Shown here piece after piece: positions 26,627 to 35,306 of a DNA stretch of 64,000 nucleotides. The stretch spans positions 16,174 through 80,173 of the forward strand of contig CALOEW010000031.1 in the NCBI GenBank assembly GCA_942492445.1. Reading direction: 5' to 3'. The translations under genes were made by a program, and so were the position numbers. Positions within the stretch are counted from its first letter, which is position 1. Every line of letters begins with the position of its first letter. The DNA comes from NORP240 sp942492445 (GTDB lineage: Bacteria > Pseudomonadota > Gammaproteobacteria > Pseudomonadales > Pseudohongiellaceae). The notes below the pieces were generated by a model. It did not search any database, was not told the DNA's origin, and worked only from the letters and a program-made list of their open reading frames with translations.

Positions 26627-27154
26627 TGTTCAAGTTCCTCGCTTTCCCGCGTCGTAACCCCGTCTGTGTGCCCCTCGCCGCTACGTCCGCTGCTTGTTGA
26701 CCTTGAATTCCGGCCAGCCTTATCGCCGCGTCGGTATCACCGTGTACAGACAGGATCACGTTGTTCTCAAACAAGTTTGCTTGGCCTTACCGACCCCGTC
26801 AACAAATTGAATTAATTGATTTTTTTTATCAATCAGGAAATGTTGGTTTGCAACCATCACATACTGAATAGTAGAAAAACAACCCGGATTCCCATTCTGA
26901 AATTAACTTCAGGACTGTGGTCAGCCCAGCGAGGGCTGAGAACCGGGGCAATTTCACTATGGAAATCTTCACTGCAGCCCTGTTGCCGATTTCAGCTCAC
27001 CTGCCCGATCCGGGCTCACCAACTCTGAACCTCCTTCTCACTCGATCAGAGCGTCCTTGATAAGTGGATACTGGACGGGATGGGGTTTACCCTCAAGTTT
27101 ACTTACAGGAGCGGATTGGTTTACTGTCGAAATGAAAGGGAAGAATGAAAACGC
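26627..27154. other. Non-coding region after the unknown gene
   Basis: More than 500 bases with no convincing gene. It contains a short TCAGCCC/GGGCTGA hairpin at 26921-26939 without a T tract and an ATTGAT-T7-ATCAAT palindrome near 26813-26832. Neither has an assignable role. Confidence 0.4.
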
Positions 27155-27192
27155 AAAAAGGGCCGGATCAGCAGAATGACCCCGCCCTTTTT
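27155..27192. terminator. Probable bidirectional terminator after the TonB receptor gene
   Basis: AAAAAGGGC and GCCCTTTTT arms enclose about 20 bases with further CGG/CCC pairing. A and T runs at both ends allow function on either strand; the minus-strand TonB receptor gene ends 180 bases away. Confidence 0.55.
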
Positions 27193-27304
27193 GAATAATC
27201 TGCCGTGGCGAAGACCTGCACGCCGGGGGCAATGTGCCTCAGGCCTGATCCGCCTGAGGAGACCTTCAGAGGCAGTGCCCTGCCCTCTGTGTTCGATGTC
27301 AGGT

Positions 27305-27378
27305 CAGACTGTTGCAAACGATTGCGCCTGCCAGTGCTTCATTGGCTGCGCTCATTACGTTTTTCAACAGCCGGTTAA
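27305..27378 (-). mobile_element. Family 1 element, short copy, on the TonB receptor stop codon
   Basis: Read on the minus strand, the receptor's TAA stop sits in TTAA (27375-27378), followed directly by CCGGCTGTTGAAAAACG, the same terminal sequence as the copy after glnD. The right end CGTTTGCAACAGTCTG has three changes. The interior retains AGCGCAGCCAA and GAAGCACTGGCA of the long copy but lacks about 70 bases between. Confidence 0.7.
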
Positions 27379-29888
27379 AAGCGGTAATCAACCTGAAAAC
27401 TGAACTCCCGCCCCTCGTTATAAGCATTTGCGATTCGACCACCCTGGGTAATTTCCTTATCTTCGTCCAGGATATTCTTGGCCTTGGCGGTAATTCGCCA
27501 GTTGTTATTAAGCTCGCGGATGAAGACAAAATTCAATTCGCCAAAATCCTCTTCAATGAGATCAGGTGCTCCCTCTATCCCCACCTCTCCGATCCGGTCT
27601 CCGAAGTAGTGATACAGCAATGTGGCGGTGGTACCGGAAAAAGGCTCGTAGCCAATCTGCAGATTGAACAACAGGTCAGACTGACCCTGCAACGACCTGC
27701 TGGTGGTGGTGAGAACCCCCCGATCTTCCGGCGCTATCTCAACATTTGAATCAATGTATGCCACATTGGCCTGCACGTAAAAATCCGGGCCTATCCCGCC
27801 AAGGAAATCATTGCCCAGAAAATCGAGGCGCTTGTAGATTTCGTATTCAACCCCCTGGTTTTCTGCTGAAGAGGCGTTGATGTAGGTCGAGGCACGGGTC
27901 GTCGCGCTGAAAATCGATGATTCGATGGGATTGGTGAACTCTTTGTAGAAGAGGCCCAGAGACATGTAGTCGCTGAATGCGAAGTACCACTCCCAGCGAA
28001 AATCGTAATTCTTGATCGATGTTATCTGCAGATCCGGGTTCCCGATAATCGACCTGCCCGTGATCGGGTTGGTGAAAGCGGATGTGGACAGCTCCCGGAA
28101 ATCCGGCCGTGACACAGTTTCACTGTAGGCCAGCCGAAACTGATGATCGTACTGAATGAACGTGGCGCTTAAGGCCGGTAGAAATTCAGATTTCTCCAGT
28201 TCGGCAACAACTTCCAGGTCAGGCCGGAACAGATCAAAGGTTCTGGTTGCCTGGCTGAAATCCTCCTGCCTGCCACCGAACGTAAAACGGAACCTGTCAT
28301 CGAAATTGATTTCCACTTCCGCATAAAAGGCTTCCAGTTCACTTTCCGCGGTATAGCTGTCTGTGGGCCTGGTAATTTCAAGCAGTTCGAACCCTTCTGG
28401 CGAAATGTTCTCAGGACTCAGGATCTGTTCCAGGGGCATTCGCAGCAATTCAGGATTGTTGGCGATCGGCCCGGCAAAGCTGAAGCCGTAACGCCGGATT
28501 TCGGACTCGCGGTCTTTATTGTTCAGGACATAGCCCGCTCTGGGTGTGATCATGGCGTTCATAGGGCCATAAAACACCATCGACAAATCCAGCCCGAAAT
28601 CATCAACGGTATCGTCGAGGACGCTGAAACGGCGCAGATTACTGTCCGCCCGCGACGTCAGCTGACCGCCGTCATAGCGATACTCGCGATTATCCGGGGA
28701 GTCCCTTTCCGCCTTCATGTGGCTGTATCGCCAGTTTATTCCAAGCTCGTTGAAGTCAGGAAAATAGTGGTCGCCCTGGATCTGATTGGTAAAAAGCTCC
28801 CGCTCCACCCATTCTATCTCGGTGATGTCGCCATCAGGTACATCCGATGTGAACCCGGTGGTTCTCGAAACTCGATCGTCGGTTTTGCGCAGTAGAACCG
28901 ACGTGGTTCTCAGGTTGTGGTTCGGATTTAAATCCAGTCCAACTGTTGCTATCCCGCTGAGATCGATGCTGTGCTCTGTCCCTACGAAGGTCAATCCCTC
29001 CTGCTGACGCAGTTCATTCACACCGGGAACCCAAAGATTCCGGGTAATCGTGTTGGTATCCCAGCCATTGGAGTAGTCGATCGCCCCCAGGTAATTGACA
29101 CGCATGCCGTTGTCGCCGATGTCATGGTAGTTCCCCAACGAGGTGGAAAAATCGAAATTGGCCGGCATATCTTCCTCCCTGGGTTGGTATTCATTGCGGA
29201 ATGCGCGGCCGAATTCCTGCAGTTGCTCCTCGGTAAAGCCCTCACCTGTGAACCGGCTGAACGGTCGAACACGAACTCCGTCTCCCGCTGCGGCATTGAT
29301 GACTCCCGGAATTTGTCGGTGGCCGTCGTCCTTGCCCAGCCAGTCGGTGTCGCCACCGTTCATGGTATACCCTTTATCGAAGGTGGAACCCTGCACCATG
29401 CCGAGGGAACTGGTGATATTCCAGAAAAATTCATCAGTGGACTTCTTGGTGCGCAACTGCAACACGCCACCGCCGAATTCGCTGGGATACTGAGCAGAAT
29501 ACGTTTTCTGAACCAGGACGCTATCGAGAATCGCGGTCGGGAACAGATCCATAGGCACCACCCGGTTTATCGGTTCCGGACTGGGCAGAATCGCGCCATT
29601 CAACAGTGTCGTCGAGTATCGTTCTCCCAGGCCCCGCACATACACGTATTTGCCCCCGACTGTGCTGAGGCCCGAGATTCGTTTGAGTCCTTCGGCGATG
29701 TTGGCGTCACCGCTGCGGGTAAACTGCTCTTCGCCAATGACGTTGGAAATCTGGTCGGTCGCCCGCTTCTCGTCCGGAACGAACTGGCCAATGACAGAGA
29801 TTTCCTGAATTTCGGGCGCTTGTTGGGCGCCAGCCATCGAACTGACAGCGGACGCAACGCACATGACCAGTAATTTTTTACGGGACAT
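27375..29888 (-). CDS. TonB-dependent outer membrane receptor
   Basis: 837 residues. Signal peptide MSRKKLLVMCVASAVSSMAGA, then a TonB-box-like EIQEISVIGQ, a plug domain to about residue 165 (GLKRISGLSTVGGKYVYVRG, YPSEFGGGVLQLRTKK) and a 22-strand-type barrel ending FSFQVDYRF, with aromatic last residue as expected. TTGGAG precedes the ATG. Substrate unknown. A four-part 11-bp-spaced Pho-box-like array and a -10 at correct spacing lie upstream, so it is probably induced by phosphate limitation and may import a phosphorus-containing molecule. Confidence 0.9.
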   Translation of the reverse strand: MSRKKLLVMCVASAVSSMAGAQQAPEIQEISVIGQFVPDEKRATDQISNVIGEEQFTRSGDANIAEGLKRISGLSTVGGKYVYVRGLGERYSTTLLNGAILPSPEPINRVVPMDLFPTAILDSVLVQKTYSAQYPSEFGGGVLQLRTKKSTDEFFWNITSSLGMVQGSTFDKGYTMNGGDTDWLGKDDGHRQIPGVINAAAGDGVRVRPFSRFTGEGFTEEQLQEFGRAFRNEYQPREEDMPANFDFSTSLGNYHDIGDNGMRVNYLGAIDYSNGWDTNTITRNLWVPGVNELRQQEGLTFVGTEHSIDLSGIATVGLDLNPNHNLRTTSVLLRKTDDRVSRTTGFTSDVPDGDITEIEWVERELFTNQIQGDHYFPDFNELGINWRYSHMKAERDSPDNREYRYDGGQLTSRADSNLRRFSVLDDTVDDFGLDLSMVFYGPMNAMITPRAGYVLNNKDRESEIRRYGFSFAGPIANNPELLRMPLEQILSPENISPEGFELLEITRPTDSYTAESELEAFYAEVEINFDDRFRFTFGGRQEDFSQATRTFDLFRPDLEVVAELEKSEFLPALSATFIQYDHQFRLAYSETVSRPDFRELSTSAFTNPITGRSIIGNPDLQITSIKNYDFRWEWYFAFSDYMSLGLFYKEFTNPIESSIFSATTRASTYINASSAENQGVEYEIYKRLDFLGNDFLGGIGPDFYVQANVAYIDSNVEIAPEDRGVLTTTSRSLQGQSDLLFNLQIGYEPFSGTTATLLYHYFGDRIGEVGIEGAPDLIEEDFGELNFVFIRELNNNWRITAKAKNILDEDKEITQGGRIANAYNEGREFSFQVDYRF

Positions 29889-29927
29889 CGAGTAACTCCA
29901 AGGAATCAGGTGGATTGGATCACGGGT

Positions 29928-29972
29928 ATGGTAGTCAGCTAATGTGACACTAATATGTCATCGTGGTGACAC
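29928..29972 (-). promoter_or_regulatory. Candidate Pho box and promoter of the TonB receptor gene
   Basis: Minus-strand half-sites GTGTCAC, ATGACAT and GTGTCAC (29972-29944) are each separated by 4 bases, giving the 11-bp period of PhoB sites (consensus CTGTCAT repeated). Ten bases after the last half-site is TACCAT, a fair -10, the spacing expected of PhoB-activated promoters. Confidence 0.6.
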
Positions 29973-30031
29973 GGGCATGAATTCAGATTCGAACCCGGCT
30001 ACCGACAGCCGGGACTGCGGACTGCAGCCAC

Positions 30032-30062
30032 AAAAAAGAAAGGGTGCCGACGACACCCTTTC
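30032..30062 (-). terminator. Terminator of the beta-helix protein gene
   Basis: Perfect 9-base stem GAAAGGGTG/CACCCTTTC followed on the minus strand by six T. It lies about 200 bases beyond the stop codon because a repeat element has inserted between gene and terminator. Confidence 0.85.
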
Positions 30063-30079
30063 TTCGATGGATTACTGTA

Positions 30080-30256
30080 CTAAGGAACCTCTGATCAAGT
30101 CCCACAACGCTCTGACCTTCAGGCGGGGCCTGTCGGGCGTCGCTGCTTCGTTGCCGTGCTTGGCAAGGGAGTGGCCATTCCCGGCGCACGGCGCCTTACA
30201 GCAACACCCGACAGACTCCCGCAGAGCATTGTGTGACTTAACCAGAGGTTCCCTAA
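30080..30256. mobile_element. Family 2 inverted-repeat element with CTAA duplication
   Basis: A 169-base element (30084-30252) with ends GGAACCTCTGAT and CAGAGGTTCC, flanked on both sides by CTAA (30080-30083, 30253-30256). It sits between the stop codon of the beta-helix gene and its terminator. No protein is encoded. Related copies: 58057-58242 (186 bases), 3322-3373, 36625-36650 and fragments near 33182, 34898 and 35103. Confidence 0.75.
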
Positions 30257-30260
30257 CCGG

Positions 30261-32147
30261 CTACTGGCCGATTGCAGCTTCGTAATCGAAGATCCATCCT
30301 TTGGTCCAGTCGGAGGTGTCATCCCTGACGGAACCGATATAATCCACTTCGTCGAAAAATGAATCGTCGGGGATACTGGGAACGACCGAGTTGATGCCCC
30401 AGCCATTGGCCCAGCCGCTGGGACCACCCAGATCGACAGTGCCGGAAGAGCTGTTTTGTTGAGCAATGAACCAGTTTGCGGTTGTGAAATCACTGCCGGC
30501 CGCCGAACTCGCTCCCTTCAGATCCGCAGCGCACGCCGGGGTGATCAGGCTGTTTTCCATTACCAGAGTGCCGTTCAACCCGGATATGTTGCCGTTATCC
30601 GTAGACAGATCAAAGGTGGGTTGCTTTCTGATCAGGATGCACCCCTCGGCACTGCCAGTTCCCGACGGGAACTGGCCGCCCACGACGGCGTTATAAAGCC
30701 GCATGCCGGTGCCTTCTTTCAACTCGAACGCGTGGCCGGAGTCTTTCATACCCAGTGACCCGACACAGGTGAAATTGGATACCGTCGGTATGGACCGGGG
30801 TTGCGCAATATTATTGGCTTCCAGAGTATCCGCCTCGATGCAGTTGTCACCGGAGGTGGTCATCTTGACTACGACGTGCTGCAGGTTGCCGCTCCAGCCC
30901 AGGGTCCAGTCGATGGCATCATCGTCCACACCGGTCACCACAAGGTGTTTGGCACGGGCGGTACCACCATAGAATTCGACACCATCGTCTGCGCCGTTAT
31001 GAATGTTGACGTAGTCGATATTGGTTTTGGAACCCACAGCCTGAAGTGCCAGGGCATTCAACTCGTCAGTTTCGTTGAAGATCTGGCCGGCATAGCGAAT
31101 CTGCAGGTAAGTGAGAGACCCACTGTCGTCTTCCAGATTGACATTTTCCAGGCCACCGCCGAATTCGCCAGTATCCCCTTCGCCGTTCTCGATGCCACTG
31201 GTGTTGTTCAACCTTGACTGGCCGTTGATAATCAGTCCACCCCACAGGGCACGGTCATTCAGTGGATCGATATCGTCGGACCCTTTTTCATCGAACTCCG
31301 AGGTCATAATGATCGGATTGTCCGGCGTGCCGTTGGCCATGATGCGGGCACTGCGGTCAATAAGCAGGAAGGACTCGGTGTTACCTACAATTGTGGTACC
31401 GGCATCGATGGTAAGCGTAATCTTGTCTTCGTTGGCGGTGAAGTCCTGGGAACCGATTCGTACCGACCCGTCAAGAAAGTAGACGTTGTTAGCCGTCAGG
31501 TGGGTATCCTGGGTGATCGAGGATTCGCCCGCACCTGCACCTGCAATCACGCAGACCGGCTTGCCATTGAATTGAACCGGGCTGGAGCTTGTGTTCGCAG
31601 GACAACCCGGCGTCGGCGGTTCGGATATGGAAAACTGAACGGGTTCACCGGTGAAAGTCAGAGTCTGCAGGTTGTTACCGGTCGTGTAGGCGATAAATGC
31701 CGAAAACGTAATGTCGGTGAGATTGGTGTCCTCGCCGATCAGACCGTCCAGGATTGCAACATGCTCTTCGGCTTCCAGAGTTTTGGTGGTATAGGAATAA
31801 AGGGTATTTTCCAGATCGGCCAGATCCACAGGCAACCAGATGCCGCCGGAAACCCGGCTGAATACACCGACTCCAGGCACGTCCAGAGCAACGATTATAC
31901 TGCCTTCCTTGCCGACATCCGCCGGGTCAGGTTTAAGTGTGGCAACCACGTCGACCGCGTCGGCAGCCGGTATCTGTTTCAGGTAGCTTGCACCACCATT
32001 GTTGGTGGCTCCCCCCATAAACTGTGCACCTGGCCTGAAGCCGACTGCAGGGAGTGAGGGTTGTTCAGCTGCCTGTGTAGCCATCGTGGATACACCCATT
32101 GCCACACCAAGGGCGATCGCACTCATCTTTCTGGATTGGAATTTCAT
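30261..32147 (-). CDS. Secreted beta-helix-like protein
   Basis: 628 residues from the ATG at 32147, chosen because AAGGAG lies 5 bases upstream. A signal peptide (MSAIALGVAMGVSTMATQAA) is followed by a region of unknown fold (to about residue 190) and then repeated parallel beta-helix-like strands: LTIDAGTTIVGNTESFLLID, NPIIMTSEFDEKGSDD, GGLIINGQSRLNN, LQIRYAGQIFNETDELNALA, NIHNGADDGVEFYGG. Such proteins often bind or cleave polymers, but no catalytic motif is evident. It lies upstream of and parallel to the TonB receptor, and carries its own strong Pho box, suggesting a secreted partner. Confidence 0.75.
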   Translation of the reverse strand: MKFQSRKMSAIALGVAMGVSTMATQAAEQPSLPAVGFRPGAQFMGGATNNGGASYLKQIPAADAVDVVATLKPDPADVGKEGSIIVALDVPGVGVFSRVSGGIWLPVDLADLENTLYSYTTKTLEAEEHVAILDGLIGEDTNLTDITFSAFIAYTTGNNLQTLTFTGEPVQFSISEPPTPGCPANTSSSPVQFNGKPVCVIAGAGAGESSITQDTHLTANNVYFLDGSVRIGSQDFTANEDKITLTIDAGTTIVGNTESFLLIDRSARIMANGTPDNPIIMTSEFDEKGSDDIDPLNDRALWGGLIINGQSRLNNTSGIENGEGDTGEFGGGLENVNLEDDSGSLTYLQIRYAGQIFNETDELNALALQAVGSKTNIDYVNIHNGADDGVEFYGGTARAKHLVVTGVDDDAIDWTLGWSGNLQHVVVKMTTSGDNCIEADTLEANNIAQPRSIPTVSNFTCVGSLGMKDSGHAFELKEGTGMRLYNAVVGGQFPSGTGSAEGCILIRKQPTFDLSTDNGNISGLNGTLVMENSLITPACAADLKGASSAAGSDFTTANWFIAQQNSSSGTVDLGGPSGWANGWGINSVVPSIPDDSFFDEVDYIGSVRDDTSDWTKGWIFDYEAAIGQ

Positions 32148-32218
32148 TGTCACTCCTTAAGCTCAAGAGAGGGGTCAATCAAAGGACTGCAATAGTAAGA
32201 AGCGGATATTTCAATTCC

Positions 32219-32247
32219 CTGACACTTTTATTACATTTTTGTTACCG
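32219..32247 (-). promoter_or_regulatory. Candidate Pho box of the beta-helix protein gene
   Basis: Minus-strand CGGTAAC-AAAA-ATGTAAT-AAAA-GTGTCAG: three 7-base half-sites with 4-base A-only spacers, close to CTGTCAT-AWAW-CTGTCAY. A TAT-initial -10 candidate follows after 10 bases. The best Pho-box match in the window. Confidence 0.7.
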
Positions 32248-32396
32248 TGCTGGTGCCACGCCTGACCAGACCGCCGCTGATGGCTTTCCCGAACGTTTGC
32301 TTCACAGCTCAATTGCTGCCTTAATCCCGTTGCTCTGTTTCCTGGCGAGCGGAATTGTCATATAACGTCAATGACAACACATTGAGATTGACGGCG

Positions 32397-33083
32397 ATGA
32401 ACGATTCCAAGACCCCTTACAACTTTCGCACCCGGGCCCAGCCCATCGCCCTTTTCGAAACCCCTATTGCGTACTGTCAGCTCACCGACGGGGAACAGTT
32501 TCTAGAGGATCTGGAAGCGGTGGTTCGCGACCGGCACGGAAAGGACTCCGGGATTAAGCGCTCCAATATCGGCGGCTGGCATTCCGATACCCGGATGTTG
32601 GACTGGGGCGGCGAGCCGGCCCGGAAGCTGGGGCAGACTGTGATCAACATTGCCAGGCGCATGACGCATTTCAAGGGAAGCTCGCCGGATGCCTTCGACT
32701 GGACACTGCAGATGTGGGCGAACATCACCCCCAGAGGCGGAATGAACGACATGCACGTGCATCCGGGCAACCTCTGGGCTGCGGTACTCTACCTGGACAT
32801 GGGGAGAGAGACGCACGGGAAAGCCAGCGGGGCTGGCGGAAATTTTTTCGTTGAGGATCCACGCTTCCCCATGAACGTGATGCGAAATACCGGAATGCGT
32901 CTGATCGGAACGGACGGTAAACCGCAGGATGTGCAGTCAGAATTCACCCTGCAACGTGGCGACATCGTGGTGTTTCCCGCGTGGTTACGCCATGGTGTTC
33001 GCCCCTACACGGGCAATCGGGAACGAATTTCCATTGCCGTGAATATCGATGCCATACGCAGGGCATCCGGCATCATCGAATGA
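32397..33083 (+). CDS. Putative 2-oxoglutarate/Fe(II) oxygenase, TIGR02466-type
   Basis: 228 residues from the ATG at 32397 (MNDSKTPYNFRTRAQPIALF). Features fit the 2OG-FeII_Oxy_5 group: N-terminal substrate-binding part with GGWHSDTRML, a metal-binding MHVHPGNLWAAVLYLD strand, and a C-terminal FPAWLRHGVRPYTGNRERIS with the distal histidine and the arginine that binds 2-oxoglutarate. The substrate is unknown. It diverges from the beta-helix gene, so they share a regulatory interval. Confidence 0.8.
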   Translation: MNDSKTPYNFRTRAQPIALFETPIAYCQLTDGEQFLEDLEAVVRDRHGKDSGIKRSNIGGWHSDTRMLDWGGEPARKLGQTVINIARRMTHFKGSSPDAFDWTLQMWANITPRGGMNDMHVHPGNLWAAVLYLDMGRETHGKASGAGGNFFVEDPRFPMNVMRNTGMRLIGTDGKPQDVQSEFTLQRGDIVVFPAWLRHGVRPYTGNRERISIAVNIDAIRRASGIIE

Positions 33084-33468
33084 CGGAGTACCTGCCAGTC
33101 TGACTGTCTGGTTATCTGGCTGCCTCCCAGCCTCGCCACAGGCTGTCACAATGCAACCGCTACCGGCCCGATTCTGCAATCGGCGGCTCGGCAACTTACA
33201 GCAGAAACCGACAGACTCCCGCGGAGCAGTGCCCTGATTGAGGAGAGATTCCTAAGGTTCTTGGGATTTGAATCGTTAATACTAATTAGCGGCAGTATTT
33301 TCCGACCGGTTGGAATCCTCTAAATTTGTCACTGCTGGCACAGATCAAGCACAAACCTCTGACTGCGTTGCGGGCTACTTTCACGATGGAAGGGCAGACA
33401 AAAGCAGCAGGTAGTCAGTTTTTCCACAACATCGTGGGTTCAACGCGAATATGACTGGGAGCAGTTCT
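33084..33468. other. Intergenic region with a family 2 repeat fragment
   Basis: 385 bases. Positions about 33182-33254 (CTTACAGCAGAAACCGACAG to GAGAGATTCCTAAG) match the right half of the element at 30084-30252. The rest holds the promoter region of the collagen-like gene with no clear motif. Confidence 0.55.
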
Positions 33469-34891
33469 ATGCAAAACACTACTACATGGATCAGGTTTTT
33501 TAATGTGGCCTCGCTGATCCTTCTGGCTCTGGTGATGCAAGGCCGACTGCACGCACAATCCGCCTATCTGGATGATGAAATCCTCACCATTGTAGCGCTG
33601 GAAAGTGGGAATGAATTCATCCGTATCGAACTGGAGCAGGTCAATGACCAGCCTGCTGAGTTCCAATTGCTCGGATTGGCGAATGCAACCGATGTGGAGC
33701 AGGACGAAGTCAGCGTGTTCGACGGCAGCACTATCACCACCCCTCTCATCATACTGAATGGCGTGTCGTTCACTGCAGATTTCGTCCTGGCCAGCCTTAC
33801 CCCCCCCATACTGCGCTTGAACGCATTGCGCCCCGTAGGTCAGGGAGCAGGATTTGCGGACATCGCAACTCTCCTTGAGCTGGCCGGGGAGCCTGGGCCT
33901 CAGGGCCCTCCCGGACCTCCGGGTCCTCCAGGGGCCCCAGGGGCTGCAGGGACCACAAGGGCCATCAGGAGCAGTTTCCCAGGAAACCCTGGATCGGCTG
34001 ACGGAATTGGAGACCATAGTCGTTGCCCTCCAGGAGCAGCTTGATACCGCCAACAGCCTGCTTGCTGCAATTGATCCGGACGGGGTATTGGCCATGTTTT
34101 CCAGGGATGGTGATGACCTTTATCTTACCGGGGCCAATCTGCATGTGACCAATGGTACGGGTAACACGGCAACCACAAACAGTCTGGGTAACCTGATCAT
34201 CGGTTATAACGAACTACGCACGCTCTCCGGCAACGATCGCAGCGGTTCCCATATGCTGGTGGTTGGGACACGCAATAATTTCAGTAGCTATGGAGGCTTA
34301 GTGGTCGGTTCGGAAAATATGGCTTCTGGTCCTTATTCCTCTGTCGGTGGCGGCCAGGGTAATACCGCGAGTGGTGGCTATGCCTCGGCAACCGGTGGCA
34401 GGGACAACCTGGCGAGCGGAGACTACTCGTCAGTGACTGGCGGCACAACCAACGCGGCCATAAACGCGCATTCCTCAGTAACCGGCGGCACCGACAACGA
34501 AGCCAGTGGCGAAGAGTCTTCGGTGGTCGGCGGCTCCAACAACATTGCAAGCGGCCGTGAAGCGACAGTAACCGGTGGCTCCAACAACATTGCGGCTGGT
34601 CGCAATGCGTCAGTGAGTGGTGGCAGCTTCAACGAGGCGATCGGCGCCTTTTCCTCGGTAAGTGGCGGCACAGAGAATGCGGCAACGAGCAGCGAATCTT
34701 CTGTGAGCGGCGGAACTGAAAACGAAGCAAGTGGTGTCTGGTCCTCGGTTGCCGGCGGCCGTTCCAATGAAGCAAGTGGTGACTCTGCCACGGTGAATGG
34801 TGGATCCAACAACCTGGCAAGTGGACTTAATGCTTCAGTGAGCGGTGGCACCGGTCTGGAAGCGGATCTGAGCAATCAGGTGCTGCCATAG
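33469..34891 (+). CDS. Secreted collagen-like stalk protein with 12-repeat beta-roll head, frameshifted
   Basis: The frame from ATG 33469 (good GGGAG site) encodes a signal peptide (ASLILLALVMQGRLHAQS), an about 100-residue domain and the start of Gly-X-Y repeats (GEPGPQGPPGPPGPPG); it then diverges and stops at 34044. The next frame continues Gly-X-Y (GLQGPQGPSG), then a coiled coil (LDRLTELETIVVALQEQLDT), and a head of exactly twelve 15-residue repeats of the form G-x-x-S-S-V-x-G-G-x-x-N-x-A-S, like YadA-type heads. Removing one G from the GGGG run at about 33931 fuses the frames with Gly-X-Y phase intact. Architecture suggests a trimeric surface fibre. Confidence 0.75.
34328..34867 (+). 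repeat. Twelve 45-bp repeats encoding the beta-roll head
   Basis: Twelve in-frame 15-codon units with conserved SSV-GG-N-AS positions and variable residues between. The DNA units are diverged, so this is an old protein repeat, not a recent tandem expansion. Confidence 0.85.
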
Positions 34892-35306
34892 CAGTACGCC
34901 GGTTTCGTCGCACAGCCTTGACGGGCCGACGCATACCGGCGTCAATGCGCCTCGCCAGCAGACTAATCTGCTGGCCGGCGCGTTGCTGGACTTAATCAGA
35001 AAAAACCAGATCTGAGTTGCCGGGAAGAGTTCCTTAACAAATCAGACCAGCCGCCAGAATGTCCCAATCCCTACCCCAATTGTAGTTAATTCAGACAGTT
35101 AGGGAACCTCTGTAACGCCTGGCATCTGTATCCCCTGGCAAAGGGACACGCTGCGAGTCTGGAAGCGACTCTGTTGCGCCGCGTCGTCAAACGGCGGTAC
35201 CCGCCCGGACAAGGGTGAAACTCGACATTTTCCGGTTTAAAAGATACCTTTAACACCTTCTGGACGCCTTGCATTATTGATCCACCACCCAAAAGGGCCA
35301 CTAACA
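34892..35306. other. Intergenic region with family 2 repeat fragments
   Basis: About 34898-35000 (GGGCCGACGCATACCGGCG, CGCCTCGCCAGCAGACT) matches the right half of the 58057-58242 element. At 35099 TTAGGGAACCTCTG is a family 2 left end after a YTAR tetranucleotide. No gene is seen. Confidence 0.6.

Noticed and set aside
26921..26939. Hairpin TCAGCCC/GGGCTGA as terminator
   Set aside because: No T tract and no gene ends nearby.
28971..29873. 300-residue + strand frame opposite the TonB receptor plug
   Set aside because: Conserved receptor motifs lie on the minus strand; the frame has no start signals.
32355..32372. Pho-box-like TTGTCAT-ATAA-CGTCAAT before the 2OG oxygenase gene
   Set aside because: Only the first half-site is good and it would place transcription start almost on the ATG; not strong enough to call.
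34328..34867. Regularly spaced repeats that could suggest a CRISPR array
   Set aside because: The 45-base periodicity is in-frame protein repeat with no constant direct repeat and no cas genes.
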